From Variovorax sp. KK3 (GTDB taxonomy: Bacteria; Pseudomonadota; Gammaproteobacteria; Burkholderiales; Burkholderiaceae_C): a stretch of DNA of 36,174 bases. Positions within the stretch are counted from its first letter, which is position 1, and each line of letters begins with the position of its first letter. Below are positions 1-8,146 of the stretch, one piece after another. The notes below the pieces were generated by a model that saw only the letters and a program-made list of their open reading frames with translations, was not told the origin of the DNA and made no database searches. The translations under genes and the position numbers were made by a program. The DNA is taken from NCBI RefSeq assembly GCF_001984055.1, contig NZ_LYVO01000077.1, positions 1 to 36,174 on the forward strand. Reading direction: 5' to 3'.

Positions 1-295
1 GGTAGTAGCCCACGTGCGCGTCGACCAGCAGCACGTCGACGGCCAGGCCCGCCGCATGCACCGCTGCGACGAAGCCCTCGGCATTCATCTCTCGCATCGT
101 CATGCCGCGCCCGGGGAGCACCACCAGGAGTGCGCGCGCCCGCGAAGCACAGGGGCTGTCGAAGCGGATCGTCGGCATCGGCACCGTCGCTGCGCGAGGG
201 AGGTAGCCGCAGCCGGGAAGGCCGGACGCGCCGACGGCTGCGGCCATCGCGGCCCAGGAGGCGAAGCGTCGGCGTGTCGGAAGAAGCAGGGGCAT
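1..295 (-). CDS. Alpha/beta-hydrolase-like exported lipoprotein, N-terminal part (runs off the window)
   Basis: The minus-strand frame is open from an ATG at 295 to the window edge (98 codons) with no stop. The N-terminus carries an arginine-rich n-region (TRRRF, residues 7-11), an Ala-rich hydrophobic stretch and a lipobox-like LPGC near residues 27-30, so the protein is probably exported (Tat or Sec) and possibly lipidated. After it come LLVVLPGRG, a strand plus oxyanion-type loop, and a helix-strand pair (EGFVAAVHAAGLAVDVLLVDAHVGYY region, given here only as its sense). This pattern is typical of the start of alpha/beta hydrolases annotated as lipoproteins in Burkholderiales. The catalytic Ser-Asp-His lies beyond the edge, so enzymatic function is unproven. 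It faces the same way as the membrane-protein gene at 361-729, 65 bases upstream, and may share its transcript. Confidence 0.6.
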   Translation of the reverse strand, partial: MPLLLPTRRRFASWAAMAAAVGASGLPGCGYLPRAATVPMPTIRFDSPCASRARALLVVLPGRGMTMREMNAEGFVAAVHAAGLAVDVLLVDAHVGYY

Positions 296-360
296 GCCGC
301 GACGCTAGCAGAAAGGCGGCTCGGCGCCCCTGCGTCGCCTCGCGCCGCCCCCTGCGTCGA

Positions 361-729
361 TCAGACGGCACGCACCGCCGAGCGATCGGCGCGCGACCTG
401 CGCGCCATGCGAAGCGCGCGCCGCTTCTGCCACCTCCGCCATGCCACGATGCCCACGACCAGCCCGCAGCCCAGCAGATTGACCAGCGAGATCAGCAGGA
501 AAAACAGGTCGAACACCACCAGCGCCCCGTAGAGCACCGCCGTGATGTGCGACAGCACCCACGAGCCCCAGGTCAGCTGCGACACCGAGGGCGCGCCGTC
601 GCGGCAGCGCCAGACGACGACGATCTGCGGCACGTAGGTGAAGATGCGCACCGCATTCGTGATCAGGTAGACCCACGCGATGAGCATCGGCCAGAAGCCG
701 GTGGCGACGGAGAGGCTGAAGCCTTGCAT
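361..729 (-). CDS. Small PQ-loop-type membrane protein
   Basis: A 122-residue integral membrane protein. Hydrophobic segments lie at about residues 12-40 and 55-97 (three or four helices), and the C-terminal 25 residues are strongly basic (RRWQKRR, RMARRSRADR), which should face the cytoplasm. Residues 25-60 contain NAVRIFTYVPQIVVVWR followed by a G-A-P-S-V-S-Q-L-TW stretch. This resembles the PQ-loop of SWEET/SemiSWEET and cystinosin-type proteins (Pro-Gln, then a short loop with S-x-S-x-x-TW). Known SemiSWEETs are about 90 residues and work as dimers carrying sugars, but no substrate can be read here. Start ATG at 729; a -10-like TAGAGT (minus strand, 774-779) sits 44 bases upstream. The fold assignment is by eye from one motif. 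Confidence 0.6.
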   Translation of the reverse strand: MQGFSLSVATGFWPMLIAWVYLITNAVRIFTYVPQIVVVWRCRDGAPSVSQLTWGSWVLSHITAVLYGALVVFDLFFLLISLVNLLGCGLVVGIVAWRRWQKRRALRMARRSRADRSAVRAV

Positions 730-773
730 CGTTTCTTCCAGAAATGAAGATGCGCGACGTGCGCATCGCGATC

Positions 774-779
774 ACTCTA
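774..779 (-). promoter_or_regulatory. Putative sigma-70 -10 box for the PQ-loop gene
   Basis: The minus strand reads TAGAGT here, in a CCTAGAGT context that resembles other -10 boxes of this window (CCTAGCAT, CCTACAGT, CCTACGAT). It lies 44 bases before the ATG at 729 in a 139-base gap. No convincing -35 was seen. Confidence 0.35.
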
Positions 780-868
780 GGAAGTCATGACGCGCGGAAC
801 AATGCCGCATCCGCGCCAGGGGATCGCGTCTTCGCGGGATGCTCGACTGCGCTCGGACTGCGTCCCGC

Positions 869-1075
869 TCAGTCCCAGCGCGTGACGGGCGCGTCGGCGA
901 ACGCAGTACCCTGCGCGCGCTTGGGCATCTTGACCTCGGTTTGATGGGCCTGTCCCCAGACCAGGGCATAGCCGGCGCCGAGCGCGCCGAGCGCGACGAG
1001 CATGCCGAAGCCGAAGGTGTAGACCAGCCAACCGGAGCCCGCCGCGCAGATCAGGAAAAGCAAGAATCTGAGCAT
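869..1075 (-). CDS. Small two-helix membrane protein of unknown function
   Basis: A 68-residue protein starting MLRFLLFLICAAGSG. Two closely spaced hydrophobic helices (about residues 2-20 and 22-41) are rich in Gly/Ala and joined by a short turn, then a polar tail of about 25 residues with KMPKRAQG. The frame extends upstream to an ATG at 1156, but that extension (27 residues, basic, RCKRRN) has no hydrophobic character and would cover a palindrome at 1117-1130. I therefore prefer the internal ATG at 1075, although no strong ribosome site precedes either start. I do not recognise a family. The tandem hydrophobic pair is typical of many short inner-membrane proteins. Confidence 0.55.
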   Translation of the reverse strand: MLRFLLFLICAAGSGWLVYTFGFGMLVALGALGAGYALVWGQAHQTEVKMPKRAQGTAFADAPVTRWD

Positions 1076-1116
1076 GGGGCCGAGTGTGCGCCGGACAATT
1101 CCTACACGCTGTGACC

Positions 1117-1130
1117 GAATCGTCAGATTC
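1117..1130. promoter_or_regulatory. Perfect GAATC/GATTC palindrome upstream of the small membrane protein
   Basis: GAATC at 1117-1121 and GATTC at 1126-1130 form a perfect 5-base inverted repeat around GTCA. It lies 42 bases before the ATG at 1075, in the 144-base gap between the kinase gene and this gene. It could be an operator; the factor is unknown and chance is possible. Confidence 0.3.
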
Positions 1131-1219
1131 CGACGCTTACAACGGAAGTAGTCCAAATGGACCGAAGCGCGGGTGTGACGGATTTCACATCCGCCCGTGC
1201 TCCAGGGCGATGCAAGCCG

Positions 1220-3286
1220 TCAACGCCGGCCGCTGTCGAGCATCGCCTGCACCTTGACCGACATGGCATCGAGCTCGAAAGGCTTGGTCATCACCTCCAT
1301 GCCTTCCTCGATGAGCGCGTTGCGCACGGCCGTGCTCTCCGCGTAGCCGGTGATGAACAACACCTTGAGTTCGGGCCGGATGGCGCGGCCGGCATCGGCC
1401 ACCTGGCGGCCGTTCATGCCGCCGGGCAGGCCCACGTCGGTGATCAGCAGGTCGACCCGGCCGGTCGCCTGCAGGATGCGCAGGCCGGCCGGGCCGTCTT
1501 CGGCGCACAGCACGGCGTAGCCGGCATCGGCGAGCACGTCGCGTATCACCTGCCGCAGCGCGGATTCGTCCTCGATCAGCAACACGGTCTCGCCGGCGCC
1601 GCCGAAGGGCGTGGCGGCCACGTGCTTCGCGGCTTCCGCTTCGGCATTGCCGTCATGGCGGGGCAGGTACAGCCGCATGGTGGTGCCGCGGCCCACCGTC
1701 GAATCGACGCGGATCTCGCCGCCCGACTGGCGCACGAAGCCATACACCATCGACAGGCCCAGGCCTGTGCCCTGCCCGATCGGCTTGGTGGTGTAGAACG
1801 GATCGAACACGCGTTGCACCACCTCGGGCGGCATGCCGGTGCCGGTGTCGCTCACGCTCAGGCACACGTGGTCGCCGGCGTGCAGTTCGTGGTCCGCGGC
1901 GGTGTGCGCAGGCAGGGTTTCGTTGCACGTCGCCAGCGTCAGGCTGCCGCCGTCGGGCATGGCGTCGCGGGCGTTGATGCAGAGGTTGAGCAGCGCGTTC
2001 TCGAGCTGCGAGGGGTCGATGCGGGTCACCCACAGGTCCGACTGCGGCGCCACGCGGATGTCGATGGCCGGGCCGACCGTGCGCGCGATCAGGTCGGCCA
2101 TGCCGGCCACGAGGCGGTTGACGTCGGTGGGCCGCGAGTCGAGTGTCTGGCGGCGCGAAAAGGCCAGCAGCCGCTGCGTCAGCGAAGCGGCGCGGCGCAC
2201 CGAGGTCTTGGCCAGCTCCAGGTAGCGATCGAGGTCCTGCACATCGCCGCGCTTCAGCCGCATCTGCATCAACTGCACGCTGCCGCTGATGGCGGCCAGC
2301 AGGTTGTTGAAGTCGTGCGCGATGCCGCCGGTGAGCTGGCCCACCGCTTCCATCTTCTGCGCCTGGCGCAGTTCGTCCTGCATCTGGACCAGGGCACGCT
2401 GCCCGCGCAGCCTGTCGGTGATGTCGAAGCTGGTGAGGAAAGCCCCGATCTGCCGCCCTTCGGGGTCGCGCAGCGCCTCGGCCCGCAGCTCGTAATGGCG
2501 GCGCGCGATGGCCGGGTCGCCGAACTCCATCTGCGCGGAGAAGGATTCGCCCCCGAGCGCGCGGCGCCACACCGCGAGGGCGCTCTCGCGGTGCTCGGGC
2601 ACGCCGTCCAGCATGTCGATCAGGCTGTCGCCCACGGCCGGGCGGCGGCCGTAGATGCGCTCGTATTCGTCGACGTTCGCGCGGTTGATGGCCAGGAAGC
2701 GGTAGTCCATGTCCAGCACCTGGATGAAGGCGCTGGTGCTCTCGACGATGTTCGCGAGCACGTCGCGCTCGGCCGTACGCTTCAGGTTGAGCGCCCGCAG
2801 TTGCGCGTCGGCCTGCACCTTGGCCGTGGTCTCGATCACGGTGTCGAGCATGCCCACGACATCGCCGCGCTCGTCGAAGACCGGCCCGTAGTTGAAAGTG
2901 AAGTAGGCGTCTTCCATGCGACCGTTGCGGTCGATGGTGATCATGTAGTCCTCGATGAAGGTCGACTCGCCCGCGAGCGCCCGCGTGGCGATGGGCTCGA
3001 GCTGGGGCCACACCTCCCGCCACGTTTCGCGCAGGGGCCGGCCGAGGGCATCGCCCTTGGTACCGAGGATCAGGTGGTAGCCGTCGTTGTAGATCGCGAT
3101 GAGGTCCGGGCCCCAGAACAGGCAGGCCGGAAACTGCGACGCCAGCATCTGGTCGACTGTGATGCGCAGCGCTGGAGACCAGTCGACCGCCGGCCCGAGG
3201 GGCGTGGCGGCCCAGTCGAACGAACGGACCTGGGCTCCCATCTTTCCACCGCCGCCGACGAAGGCAGACATCTCGCGCGTACTCAT
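1220..3286 (-). CDS. Hybrid sensor histidine kinase with PAS domains and a receiver
   Basis: About 688 residues from the ATG at 3286 (an earlier in-frame ATG at 3319 adds 11 unremarkable residues). No membrane helix or signal is visible, so it should be cytoplasmic. The N-terminus (about 20-170) and residues 175-295 look like two PAS/PAC-type sensor domains, the second ending in SFDITDR. The dimerisation/phosphoacceptor motif GGIAHDFNNLL has His at about residue 324. The ATPase follows with an N-box (LLNLCINARDAM), G1 (SDTGTGM) and a G2-like GQGTGLGLSMVYG. A C-terminal receiver domain has the acidic cluster IEDE, phospho-acceptor Asp in LITDVGLPG (about 617) and Lys in MTKPF (about 668). This is the HisKA-HATPase-REC layout common in Burkholderiales, where the receiver usually relays or tunes phosphate. 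No cognate response regulator is adjacent, so its target is unknown. Confidence 0.9.
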   Translation of the reverse strand: MSTREMSAFVGGGGKMGAQVRSFDWAATPLGPAVDWSPALRITVDQMLASQFPACLFWGPDLIAIYNDGYHLILGTKGDALGRPLRETWREVWPQLEPIATRALAGESTFIEDYMITIDRNGRMEDAYFTFNYGPVFDERGDVVGMLDTVIETTAKVQADAQLRALNLKRTAERDVLANIVESTSAFIQVLDMDYRFLAINRANVDEYERIYGRRPAVGDSLIDMLDGVPEHRESALAVWRRALGGESFSAQMEFGDPAIARRHYELRAEALRDPEGRQIGAFLTSFDITDRLRGQRALVQMQDELRQAQKMEAVGQLTGGIAHDFNNLLAAISGSVQLMQMRLKRGDVQDLDRYLELAKTSVRRAASLTQRLLAFSRRQTLDSRPTDVNRLVAGMADLIARTVGPAIDIRVAPQSDLWVTRIDPSQLENALLNLCINARDAMPDGGSLTLATCNETLPAHTAADHELHAGDHVCLSVSDTGTGMPPEVVQRVFDPFYTTKPIGQGTGLGLSMVYGFVRQSGGEIRVDSTVGRGTTMRLYLPRHDGNAEAEAAKHVAATPFGGAGETVLLIEDESALRQVIRDVLADAGYAVLCAEDGPAGLRILQATGRVDLLITDVGLPGGMNGRQVADAGRAIRPELKVLFITGYAESTAVRNALIEEGMEVMTKPFELDAMSVKVQAMLDSGRR

Positions 3287-3346
3287 CGTGCGCCGATCAT
3301 AGGCGCTGGGCCATGCCACCCCAGCCCGCCGGGAATACGGGCCAGG

Positions 3347-4222
3347 TCAGCCGCCGGCCGGCTTCAGGATGGCCGGCAGCTCCGGCACCAGCGCCTGAGG
3401 CGCGCGGTCGAGCGCCAGTTCGAAGGTCGACAGCACCGCGGCCGCGATCTCCTTGTGCGCACCGGCATCGCCGGCCATGGTGTTGTAGTAGTCGAGGTCC
3501 TTGCGCGCATTGGCCACCGAGAAGCGCAGGCCCGAGGTGTCCTGGGCCAGCAGGAAAGGCTTGAGCCGCTCGAGCGCGATGCCCCCGCCGCCGCCCTTGG
3601 CCAGCACGTCGACGAAGGCATCGGGCGCGACGCCGTTGCTGCCGGCGCAGGCGGCGGCTTCGGACAGCAGCGCCACCATGCCGAGCGACACGTAGTTGTG
3701 CAGCAGCTTCATGCTGTGGCCCGCGCCCACCGGGCCGACGTGCGTGATGTTCTCGGCGAAGCACTGCAGCAGCGGCCTGCATTCGTCGAGCAGGGCCGCA
3801 TCGCCGCCGACCAGCAGGTTGAGGCGTCCCTCGGCCGCTTCCTTGGGCGTGCGCGTCATCGGGCTGTCGAGAAAGCGGCCGCCCGCCGCCTGCACCGCCT
3901 GCGCCATGCGCACGCTCGACGAGGGAATGGCCGTGGAGCAGTCGATCACCACCGTGTCGGGCCGCAGGCCTTCGAGCAGGCCGTCGGCACCCTGGAGCAC
4001 GGCCTCGACCTGGGGCGAGCCGGTCAGCACGAGAATCAGCACGTCGGAGTTCGCGGCGAGCGCCTTGAGGCTCGTGAAGGCGGTGGCGCCCGCGGCCTTC
4101 AGCGTGTCGAGCGGCTGGTTGCCCGGATGCTCGAACAGGCCGAGCGCGTAGTCGCGCCGCACGATGTTGCTTGCGATGCCGTGGCCCATCATGCCGATGC
4201 CGACCATGCCGATGTTCTTCAT
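3347..4222 (-). CDS. NAD(P)-dependent 3-hydroxyisobutyrate-dehydrogenase-family oxidoreductase
   Basis: A 291-residue member of the beta-hydroxyacid dehydrogenase family (3-hydroxyisobutyrate, tartronate semialdehyde, L-threonate, sulfolactaldehyde enzymes). The N-terminal Rossmann motif GMVGIGMMGHGIA (5-17) binds the nucleotide. The catalytic Lys is K172 in GHSMKLLHN, with N176 completing the K-x-x-x-N signature. The substrate loop normally reads DAPVSGG; here it is DSPMTRTP (about 119-126), so the Gly pair that cradles the substrate carboxylate is replaced by Arg-Thr. The start ATG at 4222 has AGGCGCAGGA just upstream. It is the last gene of a five-gene ABC-importer operon, 38 bases after a substrate-binding protein, so it probably acts on the imported compound. 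A paralogue occupies the same kind of position at 21697-22614. Confidence 0.85.
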   Translation of the reverse strand: MKNIGMVGIGMMGHGIASNIVRRDYALGLFEHPGNQPLDTLKAAGATAFTSLKALAANSDVLILVLTGSPQVEAVLQGADGLLEGLRPDTVVIDCSTAIPSSSVRMAQAVQAAGGRFLDSPMTRTPKEAAEGRLNLLVGGDAALLDECRPLLQCFAENITHVGPVGAGHSMKLLHNYVSLGMVALLSEAAACAGSNGVAPDAFVDVLAKGGGGGIALERLKPFLLAQDTSGLRFSVANARKDLDYYNTMAGDAGAHKEIAAAVLSTFELALDRAPQALVPELPAILKPAGG

Positions 4223-4260
4223 TCCTGCGCCTTTCTGGGTGGACGCCCGAGCGTAACGTC

Positions 4261-5310
4261 TTAACCGGGCCGCCGCTCGGCCGCGAAGCGCTTGAGATGT
4301 TGCGGGTCCACGGACTGCTGGATCACGTCGAGCGGAATCGGCTCGGGGATCGTCTTCGTCGTGTGCAGCACGCGCATGGCCAGGCTCAGCTTGCCGACCA
4401 GGCCCTTGTCGGCCGACACCATCGAATGCGGCGACGACGGATCGAGCTGCTCGTCGAGCGTGGGGCGCTTCATGTAGACGCGCTCCACCGCCGCCTTGGC
4501 CGCCTCGGGCGAGAGCGAGAGCCGCTTGACCAGCGCGTCGATGGCCAGCTGCGGATTCTTCGCCACCGCGTCGCCGGCGGCCGTCTCGATCTGCAGCAGC
4601 TTCACGCCGACACCCGGATGGCGCTTCAGGAACTCGGGCCGCGCCGCGGTCATGCGCGGGCACACGCCGCCGTCGGGCGTGTACTCCGGGTCCCAGCTCA
4701 CCACCTTGAAGCCCTCGGCATCCAGCGAAGCCGTGTAAGGCGACCAGGCGATGCCGGCATCGATCGATTTGCTCAGGAAGGCATTGCGCAGCAGCGGCGC
4801 GGGCAGGTTGACCACGTCCATCTTCGTGAAGTCGGTGCCGAGCTTCTGCGCCATCAGGTACAGCGCCACCTGCGCGCAGGTGCCCGAGGCGGCGGCGATC
4901 TTCTGCGCCTTGCCGATGTCGCGGTAGGAGGCGATGGGGCTGTCCTTGTTGACGACCAAGCCCTCGCCCGTGGCGTCGTTCGAGTTCACGTAGATGATGC
5001 CCAGCGGAATCTTCTGCCCGAGCGCGAAGGCCAGCCCGAGCCCGGCCGTCACCACGTCGAGGCTTTCGCTCTTGAGGCCCGCGATCAGCGGCGCGCCCGA
5101 CGGAAAGGTGAAGAACTTGGGCTTGAGCCCCATCTTCTCGAACAGGCCCAGGTCCTGCGCGACATACAAGGTCACGTGGTCGGCGGTGGTGTAGCCGTAG
5201 TTGACCTCGATCGGCGCACCACCTTGCGCTTGCGCCTGGGCCAGCGCGGGGCCGGCTGCCAGGCCGACGGCCGCAAACAGGCCCGCCAGCAGATGCTTCC
5301 AGGAATTCAT
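4261..5310 (-). CDS. ABC importer substrate-binding protein, nitrate/sulfonate/taurine type (second copy)
   Basis: A 349-residue periplasmic protein with a Sec signal ending near ALAQAQAQ (about 24-29). The mature part starts with an NMT1/SsuA/TauA-like lobe: VNYGYTTADHVTLYVAQDLGLFEKMGLKPKF-type opening, then a G-A-P-L-I-A-G-L-K-S-E-S-L-D-V-V segment that lines the ligand cleft in this family. It is clearly paralogous to 6219-7256: both share a GTCAQV motif (C145 here) and a GGVCP motif (C217), a Cys pair placed identically in both. It lies 18 bases downstream of the permease gene and 38 before the dehydrogenase gene. The ligand is unknown; sulfonate, taurine, thiamine-precursor or other small anions are all carried by this superfamily. 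Confidence 0.85.
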   Translation of the reverse strand: MNSWKHLLAGLFAAVGLAAGPALAQAQAQGGAPIEVNYGYTTADHVTLYVAQDLGLFEKMGLKPKFFTFPSGAPLIAGLKSESLDVVTAGLGLAFALGQKIPLGIIYVNSNDATGEGLVVNKDSPIASYRDIGKAQKIAAASGTCAQVALYLMAQKLGTDFTKMDVVNLPAPLLRNAFLSKSIDAGIAWSPYTASLDAEGFKVVSWDPEYTPDGGVCPRMTAARPEFLKRHPGVGVKLLQIETAAGDAVAKNPQLAIDALVKRLSLSPEAAKAAVERVYMKRPTLDEQLDPSSPHSMVSADKGLVGKLSLAMRVLHTTKTIPEPIPLDVIQQSVDPQHLKRFAAERRPG

Positions 5311-5328
5311 CTCGTTGTCTCCTTGGCC

Positions 5329-6222
5329 TCAGCGGCCCTTCCAGTGGACGATGCGGGCCTCGAGCCCGTTGAGCGCGAGGTTCATGGCCAGCCCGATCGC
5401 ACCGATGAGCGCGATGCCGATGAAGACCACGGGAATGCGAAACAGCAAGGCGGCGTCCGAGATCATGAAACCCAGCCCGCTCTGCGCGCCGACCAGCTCG
5501 GCCGCCACCACCACCGCCCAGCTCAGGGCCAACGCCACCTTGAGGCCGGTAAAGATCTGCGGCAGCGCGCCGGGCAGCACGATGCGAACGAAGGTCTGCC
5601 AACGCGTGAGCCCCAGCGACTCGGAAGCACGGCGGTAAGCGATGGGAAAGTTGGCGGCGCCCGCATGCGCGTTGGCCTGCACGTAGTTGAAAGAGACGAA
5701 GAAGATCAGCACGATCTTGCCCAGCTCGCCCAGGCCGAAATAGAGCACCGCCATCGGGATGAACGCGATCGGCGGAATCGGCCGGATGAAGGCCATGATC
5801 GGCGAGATCATCGCCCCGGCGCGCACGTTGTAGCCGGTGAAGAGGCCGAGCGGCACGCCCACGACCACACCGGCCGCAAAGCCGGCCAGCGTGCGCAGCA
5901 GGCTGACCTTGATGTGCTCGTGAAGCGGCTGGCCCTGGTAGCCGTTGCGCACCAGTTCGACGAAGGTGTCCCACAGGCTTTCGGGCGTGGGCAGGTAGCC
6001 GGGCTTGACCAGGCTCGAGTGCGACACCGCGGTCCACAGCACCAGCAGCAGCGCGACCGAGACGATCGAGTACACGACGTTGGGCACCTGCCGGCGGGTG
6101 CGCACCTGCGGCACCGCGTTGGCAGGCGCGTGGACGGCCGCCGCCGGCTTGGCGGGTGCCTGGGCACCGGCCTGCATGCCGGCCGTGTCGTGCATGTCGG
6201 AGGGGGCGGCCATGGCGTTCAT
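5329..6222 (-). CDS. ABC importer permease, SsuC/TauC family
   Basis: A 297-residue inner-membrane protein. Residues 1-45 are a polar Ala/Pro-rich cytoplasmic extension, followed by about six helices starting at VVYSIVSVALLLVLW (49-63). The EAA coupling loop ASESLGLTRWQTFVRIVLPGALP lies at about 199-221 and contacts the ATPase. As this is the only permease gene in the operon, it presumably works as a homodimer. The start ATG at 6222 overlaps the stop of the upstream binding-protein gene by four bases (ATGA, 6219-6222), suggesting translational coupling. It sits between two paralogous binding-protein genes, which is unusual. Confidence 0.9.
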   Translation of the reverse strand: MNAMAAPSDMHDTAGMQAGAQAPAKPAAAVHAPANAVPQVRTRRQVPNVVYSIVSVALLLVLWTAVSHSSLVKPGYLPTPESLWDTFVELVRNGYQGQPLHEHIKVSLLRTLAGFAAGVVVGVPLGLFTGYNVRAGAMISPIMAFIRPIPPIAFIPMAVLYFGLGELGKIVLIFFVSFNYVQANAHAGAANFPIAYRRASESLGLTRWQTFVRIVLPGALPQIFTGLKVALALSWAVVVAAELVGAQSGLGFMISDAALLFRIPVVFIGIALIGAIGLAMNLALNGLEARIVHWKGR

Positions 6223-7256
6223 TTCGGGTTCTGCTTGAGGTAGGCGAGGATGTAGGTCGGGTCGATCGCGTCCTGGATCTTGGCCAGCGACAGCGGCTCG
6301 TTGATGGCCTTGGTGGCATGCAGCACCTCGCTGGCCAGCTTGAGCTTGCCGGCCAGGCCACCCTCCTTCGAGGTCATCGAATACGGCGACTTCGGGTCGG
6401 CCTGGTCGGCGAAGCTGGGCACGCGGCCGCAGCACTCGCGGTCGAGCGTGGCCTTGGCCACCTCGGGCGTCACGCCCAGGCGCTTGACGAAGGCGTCGAT
6501 GCCCAGTTGCGGGTTCTTCGCGAGCGCCTCGCGCGCCATCGCCTCCACCTGCACGAGCTTGAGGCCGAGGTCCGGATGCTTCTTGAGCACGTCGGGCCGC
6601 GCGGCCGTGAGGCCGGGGCACACGCCACCCTCGGGCGTGTATTCCTCGTCGAAGCTCGCCACCGGGTAGCCCTCGGACTGCAGTTGAAGCGAATACGGCG
6701 GCCAGGCCACGCCGGCATCGATCGAGTCGCTCATGAAGGAATTGCGCAGCAGCGGCGCCGGGATGTTGACCACGTTGAGCTTGCTCCACTCGACGCCGGC
6801 CTTCTGCGCCATCAGGTACAGCGACACCTGGGCACAGGTGCCGACGGCCGCGCCGATCTTCTTGGCCTTGCCGATGTCGCGGTAGCTCTTGATGCCCGAC
6901 TTCGGGTCGACCACCAGGCCCTCGGCCGCGGCGTTGTTGGCTTCCCAGAACAGGAACTTGAGCGGGATGTTCTGGCCCAGCGCGAAGGTCAGCGCCAGCC
7001 CCGCCGTCACCACGTCCAGGCTCTCGCTCTTCAGGCCCGCGAGCAGCGGCGCGCCCGAGGTGAAATTGAAGAACTTGGGCTTCAGGCCCACCTTCTCGAA
7101 CAGCCCCAGGTCCTGCGCGACGAACACCGTCACGTGGTCGGCCGTGGGAATGCCGTAGTTGAACTCGATGGGCGCGGCGCCCTGCGCGCGGGCGCCCGTG
7201 CAGGCCAGAATGAGCGAGGCGATGGCGCAGCCCAGGATCTTCTTCAGCGACATCAT
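6219..7256 (-). CDS. ABC importer substrate-binding protein, nitrate/sulfonate/taurine type (first copy)
   Basis: 345 residues from ATG 7256, which is preceded by AAGGAGAAC; a second ATG follows immediately. The signal is short (MSLKKILGCAIASLILAC), and either Sec cleavage after ARA or lipidation at C19 (LILAC) is possible. The fold is the same NMT1/SsuA-like type as its paralogue at 4261-5310: FNYGIPTADHVTVF opening, GTCAQV (C141) and GGVCP (C213). It differs near the C-terminus, where it has an adjacent Cys pair (DRECCGR) that the paralogue lacks. It lies 8 bases after the ATPase gene and overlaps the permease start by four bases. The two proteins may feed one permease with different ligands (inference). 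Confidence 0.87.
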   Translation of the reverse strand: MMSLKKILGCAIASLILACTGARAQGAAPIEFNYGIPTADHVTVFVAQDLGLFEKVGLKPKFFNFTSGAPLLAGLKSESLDVVTAGLALTFALGQNIPLKFLFWEANNAAAEGLVVDPKSGIKSYRDIGKAKKIGAAVGTCAQVSLYLMAQKAGVEWSKLNVVNIPAPLLRNSFMSDSIDAGVAWPPYSLQLQSEGYPVASFDEEYTPEGGVCPGLTAARPDVLKKHPDLGLKLVQVEAMAREALAKNPQLGIDAFVKRLGVTPEVAKATLDRECCGRVPSFADQADPKSPYSMTSKEGGLAGKLKLASEVLHATKAINEPLSLAKIQDAIDPTYILAYLKQNPK

Positions 7257-7264
7257 GTTCTCCT

Positions 7265-8116
7265 TCAGGCGGCAGCTTGCGGACGTTCGGCGCGCTCGGC
7301 CCGTTCGGCTTCGGGGCCTTCGACTTCGCTCTGCACCGCGAGCACCAGTTCGTGCTCGAGCGAGGTGAACTCGCTCGACGCCAGGAACTCGTAGTCGCGC
7401 GGCTTGGGCGCATGCACCCGCACCTCGCGCTTCACCCGGCCCGGCCGGCGCGTCATGGCGATCACACGGTCGGAGATGAAGATCGCCTCCCCCACGTCGT
7501 GCGTGATGAAGAGGATGGTCGGGCGGAAGCGCTCCCACAGGCGCAGCAGCAGCTTCTGCATCAAGAGGCGGGTCTGGTAGTCGAGCGCGCCGAAGGGTTC
7601 GTCCATCAGCAGGATGTCGGGCTGGCTGATGAGCGCCCGCGCGATCTGCACCCGCTGCTGCATGCCACCCGACAGTTGATAGGGGTAGTGCCGCTCGAAG
7701 CCTTTGAGCCCCACTTCCTCCAGCAGGCGCATGGCACGCGGCATGTAGTCGTCGGCCGCCACGCCGCGGCACTTGACGCCCAGCACCACGTTGTCGAGCA
7801 CGTCGAGCCACGGAAACAGCGAGGGCTGCTGGAACACCACGCCGCGGTTCGGCCCCGGGCCGGCCACCGGCAGTCCGTCGACCGTGACCACGCCCGCCGA
7901 AGGCTGCTCGAAGCCCGCCAGCACGTTGAGCGCAGTCGACTTGCCGCAGCCCGTGGGGCCGACGATCGACACGATTTCCTGCGGCGCGATGTGCAGGTCG
8001 AAGTCGGCCAGAGCCAGCGTGCTCCCGCCGCGCGAGCCCTGCGTGCCGTAGGACTTGTTGACGCCCGCGAATGAGATCTTCGGCGCTTCGCCCGTGTGCG
8101 GGCCCGGCTGCTGCAT
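7265..8116 (-). CDS. ABC importer ATP-binding protein, SsuB/TauB/NrtD family
   Basis: 283 residues, first gene of the minus-strand operon. Walker A GPTGCGKS (53-60), Q-loop in VFQQP (about 94-98), signature LSGGMQQR (148-155), Walker B ILLMDEP (168-174) and H-loop His206 (ITHDVGEA) are all intact, so it should hydrolyse ATP to drive uptake. A 35-residue tail rich in Glu/Ala/Arg with repeated AER units (AERAERAERP) extends beyond the usual end. The start ATG at 8116 lies 31 bases after a -10-like TAGCAT (minus, 8147-8152). The divergent neighbour is the EthD gene at 8358. Confidence 0.93.
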   Translation of the reverse strand: MQQPGPHTGEAPKISFAGVNKSYGTQGSRGGSTLALADFDLHIAPQEIVSIVGPTGCGKSTALNVLAGFEQPSAGVVTVDGLPVAGPGPNRGVVFQQPSLFPWLDVLDNVVLGVKCRGVAADDYMPRAMRLLEEVGLKGFERHYPYQLSGGMQQRVQIARALISQPDILLMDEPFGALDYQTRLLMQKLLLRLWERFRPTILFITHDVGEAIFISDRVIAMTRRPGRVKREVRVHAPKPRDYEFLASSEFTSLEHELVLAVQSEVEGPEAERAERAERPQAAA

Positions 8117-8146
8117 GCTTGTCTCCAGTGTTCCTTGTTGCGGACG

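Noticed and set aside
1157..1219. Hairpin with GTGA/TCAC arms downstream of the kinase gene as a terminator
   Set aside because: The stem is short and imperfect and no T run follows on the minus strand.
1157..4264. 1035-codon open frame on the plus strand
   Set aside because: It is antisense to the histidine kinase and dehydrogenase genes, is rich in His/Arg/Gly/Gln as expected for the antisense of high-GC coding DNA, and shows no domain. The minus-strand genes have clear motifs.
4171..6243. 690-codon plus-strand open frame
   Set aside because: Antisense shadow of the binding-protein and permease genes; His/Arg/Asp-rich composition without any family signature.
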